A stretch of DNA of 64,000 nucleotides from assembly GCF_014642405.1 (NCBI RefSeq), contig NZ_BMIN01000002.1:124001-188000 (forward strand), in the 5' to 3' direction. Shown here in pieces: positions 60,454 through 64,000 of the stretch (positions within the stretch are counted from its first letter, which is position 1; each line of letters begins with the position of its first letter). The notes under the pieces were generated by a model, which did no database searches, was not told the DNA's origin, and worked only from the letters and a program-made list of their open reading frames with translations. Source of the DNA: Pontibacillus salipaludis. GTDB taxonomy: Bacteria > Bacillota > Bacilli > Bacillales > BH030062. The translations under genes and the position numbers were made by a program.

Positions 60454-61258
60454 ATTCACTCATTTTATTCACTTTATTCGTACACGCTTCCATACCAGCT
60501 AAGAGGACGCCCCTTAACCCTTCATCTTCTAAACGAGCGACCGCTTCTATTGTAGAACCACCAGGAGAACAAACTTCATCTTTCAATTCCCCAGGGTGTT
60601 TTCCTGTTTCTTGTACCATTTTAGCTGCACCAAGTACGGCTTGAGATGCCATGCGGTAAGACTGTTCACGGGTTAACCCTTGACGAACCCCACCATCTGC
60701 CATAGCTTCAATAATCATATATACATAAGCTGGTGAGGAGCCACTAATAGAAGGAACAGCTTTCATCTGACCTTCATTTAAAATCTCCACCTCTCCAAAG
60801 CTTTCTAAAAGTTGAACAACAACAGAGAGTTCTTCTTTCGTTACTTGTTTGTTAGGGGAGATCGCTGTCATTCCTGCTTGAACAAGAGATGGCGTATTTG
60901 GCATTGCCTGAATGACCTTTACTTCTCTGCCAAACGCTTCTTCAATATCACTCGAGGAGATGCCAGGAGCAATCGTAATGACAATCGCTTCTTCTTTCAC
61001 AGAATGACGCACCTCGTGAATAACAGCCTCGTATGAGTACGGCTTCACAGCAAGTATAAGAATATCTGCCACTTCTGCAATTGCTCGGTTATCGTTATTC
61101 GTTTGAATCCCGAACCTCTCAAAGACATGATCAAGGGTAGCGGGAGTGAGCGCGCTTGCAATAATCTGATCTTTCGGAATCACTTCTGATCCAACCATAC
61201 CACCAATCATCGCCTGAGCCATTTTACCGGAACCAATAAATCCAACTGTTTGCTGCAT
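60452..61258 (-). CDS. proC: Pyrroline-5-carboxylate reductase
   Basis: Last step of proline synthesis: reduces 1-pyrroline-5-carboxylate with NAD(P)H. 268 residues; N-terminal nucleotide fold VGFIGSGKMAQAMIGGM, and C-terminal signature GSSPAYVYMIIEAMADGGVR, DEVCSPGGSTIEAVARLED. Proline is also a major compatible solute in halophilic Bacillaceae, where extra ProC paralogues exist; whether this is the biosynthetic or osmotic copy is open. ATG 61258 after AAAGGACG. Monocistronic. Confidence 0.94.
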   Translation of the reverse strand: MQQTVGFIGSGKMAQAMIGGMVGSEVIPKDQIIASALTPATLDHVFERFGIQTNNDNRAIAEVADILILAVKPYSYEAVIHEVRHSVKEEAIVITIAPGISSSDIEEAFGREVKVIQAMPNTPSLVQAGMTAISPNKQVTKEELSVVVQLLESFGEVEILNEGQMKAVPSISGSSPAYVYMIIEAMADGGVRQGLTREQSYRMASQAVLGAAKMVQETGKHPGELKDEVCSPGGSTIEAVARLEDEGLRGVLLAGMEACTNKVNKMSE

Positions 61259-61396
61259 TACTGTTCACGTCCTTTTATTTCGTTCATTACTACATATTCA
61301 GTATTTAAGCGTAACAAGCTCTTCAAAAAAAAGCAACGCGGTTGTTTTGTATGGTTACCTAGAGCAATCCTCGAAGCTGAGGCACTCTATTCTGTG

Positions 61397-61643
61397 TGGG
61401 GCCGTTATGTTTAATGAGTGCTAGGGGTGCCTGGGGAACGACTCGCTTTCCGCGGCCCCACACGACGTGGGGTCGTTCGACGTTGGCTATTGACGTGACG
61501 GTCTTAGTCGAACTTCCTCTACTCTATCTTTTTAACAGCCTCCTCCCTCACTTCGTTCAGTCCGGGGTCTCGTCGACCTCTTTCTCCCGCAGGAGCTCCC
61601 CGTTCCCCAGACCCCCCTTATCAGAAGTTGTATAACGTCCCCT
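61397..61643. repeat. Dispersed palindromic repeat, type B, copy B3 (reverse orientation)
   Basis: Outer GGGGCCGTTAT (61399) and ATAACGTCCCC (61632) nearly match. Core is the reverse complement of B1 with GAGTCC-like segment GTTCAGTCCGGGGTCTCGTCG retained. It fills most of the 530-base gap between proC and niaR; the remainder (61259-61396, 61644-61740) holds nothing recognised. Confidence 0.85.
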
Positions 61644-61740
61644 TAGCTCGAGTATGGCAGGGCTTCAACACTCCCCCCTTATCAGAGTCATCACATAAGT
61701 AGGCTTACATGGAACAAAATCAACATAAAACATTAGCTAT

Positions 61741-61787
61741 AAAAACAGCCAGTCATCTTAATTCCCTAAAAGAAAGAAACAGGCTGT
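61741..61787 (-). terminator. Possible terminator after niaR
   Basis: ACAGCC and GGCTGT pair across a long loop, followed by TTTTTAT on the minus strand. Short stem, so tentative. Confidence 0.4.
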
Positions 61788-61790
61788 CTA

Positions 61791-62324
61791 CTACTGCGCT
61801 AAAAAACCTCGTGCTTCAAGTGCATCAATGGCTTCTTGGAGGTGAGTTTCATTTTTTGAGGTAATCGTGTGCATATGAATCCCTCCTGTTAACTCCAACA
61901 AGTAAGAAGCTTTTTTTGAAGCTACTTTTTGTACGAAATCTTCCACTTCTTTTCGATTGGATATTCTGAGGGTAGCCGTCAAATCTCCATACACAGGGTG
62001 TTCAACTGAAACATCTTTCACTACAACTCCGTGGTCAACAAGTATATTTAATTCTTCTTTCGTTTCCTCTGGTGAGTGTACACACGCAACTGTTCTTTCG
62101 TAAACTTCACTGGGTGCTTCTTTCATGTACAAATACCCCTGGCTTGTGGCAATAATTGGTTCGTTTTTCGCTTTTAAAAGAGAGATATCACCGACTATAA
62201 CCTGACGACTTACATTAGCTCGCTTTGCTAGTTCCCCGCCTTTTATAGGAGCACCTGTCTCCTTCAATATCTCTAATAGAAGGTGTCTTCTTTCTTCGCC
62301 TAGAATCTTTCGTTGTTCGCTCAT
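61791..62324 (-). CDS. niaR: NiaR transcriptional repressor of NAD biosynthesis
   Basis: Nicotinate-responsive repressor (YrxA/NadR of B. subtilis). 177 residues: N-terminal helix-turn-helix of the DeoR-like kind (GGELAKRANVSRQVIVGDIS) and C-terminal 3H domain named for its three histidines (HPVYGDLTA; GGIHMHTI). Lies 28 bases behind the cysteine desulfurase gene and acts on the divergent nadB promoter. A candidate operator is at 63555-63579. ATG 62324 after AAGGAG. Confidence 0.92.
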   Translation of the reverse strand: MSEQRKILGEERRHLLLEILKETGAPIKGGELAKRANVSRQVIVGDISLLKAKNEPIIATSQGYLYMKEAPSEVYERTVACVHSPEETKEELNILVDHGVVVKDVSVEHPVYGDLTATLRISNRKEVEDFVQKVASKKASYLLELTGGIHMHTITSKNETHLQEAIDALEARGFLAQ

Positions 62325-62352
62325 CTGCTTACTCCTTCTTTTAACTTTGACG

Positions 62353-63489
62353 TTATTGTACCACAGTAGCGGTCCTCTCCTCGATCACTCCACGCAACCA
62401 GCCAGCCAGCTCTTTCACGTCTTCTGTTGTATGATCCCTTCCAAATGAAACACGAATAAAGGTTCTTGCCTCTTCTTCCGTTTTCCCAATAGCTAAGAGA
62501 GTAGCAGACGGTTCCTGTGCTCCCACCTGACAAGCACTACCCGTTGAAAAGTGAAAGCCATTCCTGTTGCCTTCTAACATTAACCATTGGCCTTCTATGT
62601 GATGGATCAGTAGACCTATTATAGGAACTCCGACACTAGATCTAACAAAATCGAAGCTGTCTGAAAAGCTTGTAAGCTCATTGACGAAGAGACGCTTCCA
62701 TTCTTCAATCCTTTGCTGATTCTTTGAAAGGTTTTTCACACTTTTCTCTGCCGCTACGGTAAACGCTGCAATTCCAGGGACGTTTAGTGTTCCAGCTCTC
62801 ATGCCAGACTCATGAACACCATTTGGCAAAAAAGGTTGGTACGTATTCGCGGTGGATAAGTAAAGGCCTCCCACCCCTTTTGGTCCGTAAACTTTATGGC
62901 TTGAAAGCGTAAGACTATCTACATAGCGAGTTACCTGTTGCACGTCAAGCTTTCCGAATGATTGTACACAGTCACTATGAAGGAATGCTCCTGATTCCTG
63001 ACAGATGCGTGAGATCTCTTTTATAGGTTGAGTGGTTCCAATTTCACTATTTACATGGTGAACGGAAACGAGCGCTGTATCGGTTGTCATAATAGATTTT
63101 AAGATTTCAAGATCTACAACCCCCGATTCTTTAAGGGGGAGCTTTGTAACCCTATAGCCTTCCGCTTCATATTTCATTGCGGTGTTTTTGACAGAAGAAT
63201 GCTCTCCATCTGATAGAATGATCTGTTTTCCAGAATGGGCCGACAAAAGCGCTTGGAAAGCTAAGAAATTTCCTTCACTTCCTCCGCTTGTAAAATAGAA
63301 TCCTTTTGCTTCTCCCCCTATTAGATCAGCCAATGTTTCTCGGCAGTGCTCCAAAAGGCGGTTCGCTTTTGTCCCTTCATCGTGCAAACTTGTGCTATTT
63401 GCGAAATACTCCCTCGAAGCTCTCATATAGGTTTGGAGAGCCTCTTCATCAATCGGACAAGATGCAGCATAGTCAAAATAGCGTTTCAA
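62353..63489 (-). CDS. nifS: Cysteine desulfurase NifS-like, serving NadA
   Basis: PLP enzyme that mobilises sulfur from cysteine, here for the Fe-S cluster of quinolinate synthase. 378 residues: HSSVKNTAMKYEAEGYRVTK region, PLP Lys in TLSSHKVYGPKGVGGLYLS, and the active-site Cys in FSTGSACQVG. Divergent from nadB, as in B. subtilis nifS-nadB. I pick TTG 63489 as start, giving KRYFDYAASCPID, nine bases after GGAAGG; GTG 63498 is too close to that site. Confidence 0.9.
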   Translation of the reverse strand: MKRYFDYAASCPIDEEALQTYMRASREYFANSTSLHDEGTKANRLLEHCRETLADLIGGEAKGFYFTSGGSEGNFLAFQALLSAHSGKQIILSDGEHSSVKNTAMKYEAEGYRVTKLPLKESGVVDLEILKSIMTTDTALVSVHHVNSEIGTTQPIKEISRICQESGAFLHSDCVQSFGKLDVQQVTRYVDSLTLSSHKVYGPKGVGGLYLSTANTYQPFLPNGVHESGMRAGTLNVPGIAAFTVAAEKSVKNLSKNQQRIEEWKRLFVNELTSFSDSFDFVRSSVGVPIIGLLIHHIEGQWLMLEGNRNGFHFSTGSACQVGAQEPSATLLAIGKTEEEARTFIRVSFGRDHTTEDVKELAGWLRGVIEERTATVVQ

Positions 63490-63554
63490 TGTTCTCACCC
63501 TTCCCAAAATCCATACAAAACTCTTGTCATTAGTTTAAAACTGTGTAAATATAA

Positions 63555-63579
63555 GTGTCAAGACACCTGTTAAAACAGG
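63555..63579. promoter_or_regulatory. Probable NiaR operator and adjoining palindrome before nadB
   Basis: GTGTC-AA-GACAC (63555-63566) resembles NiaR sites (GTGTC/GACAC palindromes, from memory). It shares its last base with CCTGTT-AA-AACAGG (63566-63579), whose right arm overlaps the nadB ribosome site AGGAGGGG. Placed between nifS and nadB, so it could control both. Confidence 0.6.
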
Positions 63580-63592
63580 AGGGGTTAACACG

Positions 63593-64000
63593 ATGGAACA
63601 TACTGATGTATTAATTATTGGCAGTGGAATTGCTGCCCTACAACTAGCTACATGTTTGAGCAAGGATATGAATGTGATTGTTCTCACAAAGTCGTCCATT
63701 GGGGAAGGAAATTCTCCTTATGCCCAGGGTGGAATCGCTGCTTCACTGGCGCCTGAGGACTCGCCTTTTCATCATTATACAGACACCTTAGAAGCTGGAA
63801 GGTTCATCAATCAAAAAGAAGCCGTGTTACAGCTTGCGAAAGAGGCTCCAGAAATAATAAGTGATTTAGTAAGTCGAGGCTGCAACTTTGACCTGGATGA
63901 AAGCGGTAACCTCCTACTCGGTATGGAGGGTTCTCACAGCCATAAGCGGATCGTTCATGGTGGAGGCGATCAAACTGGAAAAACCATTGTGGATTGCCTG
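63593..64000 (+). CDS. nadB: L-aspartate oxidase, N-terminal part (cut by window end)
   Basis: Converts L-aspartate to iminoaspartate, first step of de novo NAD synthesis. The 136 visible residues begin MEHTDVLIIGSGIAALQLAT (FAD-binding), then LTKSSIGEGNSPYAQGGIAA and HKRIVHGGGDQTGKTIVD, all typical of NadB. ATG 63593 follows AGGAGGGG by eight bases. Genes nadC and nadA are expected beyond the window. Repressed by NiaR. Confidence 0.94.
   Translation, partial: MEHTDVLIIGSGIAALQLATCLSKDMNVIVLTKSSIGEGNSPYAQGGIAASLAPEDSPFHHYTDTLEAGRFINQKEAVLQLAKEAPEIISDLVSRGCNFDLDESGNLLLGMEGSHSHKRIVHGGGDQTGKTIVDCL

Overview
The window looks like chromosomal DNA of an endospore-forming, salt-adapted member of the Bacillaceae (Halobacillus/Pontibacillus-like; the genus is an inference). 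Gene content is Bacillus-like: the ribDEAH operon behind an FMN riboswitch, YueI, PgcA, YfmR, YwbE, NiaR/NifS/NadB, NatKRAB and CssRS/HtrA/PrsA. Spore-related small proteins are present (a YjcZ-type 33-mer and a probable gamma-type SASP). Ion and osmolyte transport is prominent: a CPA1 Na+/H+ antiporter, the NatAB Na+ exporter, a BCCT betaine-type carrier, an AGCS Na+/amino-acid symporter and a UPF0118/AI-2E protein. No rRNA, tRNA, CRISPR array, prophage or intact insertion sequence was seen.

Layout. 1-7.7 kb: 5' end of glutamate dehydrogenase, yueI, an M29 aminopeptidase, a photolyase, a divergent LysR/YeiH pair, a tiny YjcZ protein and a DUF4003 protein. 7.8-11.6 kb: riboflavin operon on the minus strand with leader terminator and FMN riboswitch. 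11.7-16.7 kb: OsmC-like protein, CrtN/CrtI-type FAD enzyme, MFS pump, orphan toroid-like protein, EthD-like protein. 16.9-21.4 kb: cydAB-type quinol oxidase, membrane protein plus SE1561-like protein, and TerC behind a Mn2+ riboswitch with two terminators. 21.6-25.5 kb: pgcA with an RpiR regulator, and an EAL-HDOD protein. 25.9-35.8 kb: transporters (AI-2E, MFS, BrnQ, CPA1, BCCT) and a quinone-reductase-like MDR, with an unusual 20/21-bp tandem array at 33.85-34.17 kb. 36-40 kb: recQ, a GGCT-like protein, an acyl-CoA thioesterase. 40-46 kb: a divergent tryptophan-dioxygenase homologue with a normal kynureninase, then NatKR facing NatAB. 46.4-54.6 kb: YfmR, YwbE, a DJ-1/PfpI protein, an ABM monooxygenase, and the secretion-stress set CssS/CssR, HtrA, PrsA. 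54.7-64 kb: AGCS symporter, renalase-like oxidoreductase, SASP candidate, MATE/MarR pair, proC and the NAD biosynthesis switch niaR-nifS / nadB (cut by the window end).

Intergenic space is rich in structured dispersed repeats of at least four kinds: a 150-250-bp palindromic family (types A and B), a hairpin family whose arms change between copies while staying complementary, a short GTGCCAGACACC inverted repeat, and a related 55-bp direct repeat. Two kinds show compensatory arm changes between copies, so the fold rather than the sequence appears to be kept. The least explained items are the 20/21-bp TTGAGCC array, the TDO-like protein that lacks the usual substrate-anchoring motifs beside kynureninase, and a 47-codon ORF that overlaps the AGCS symporter start.
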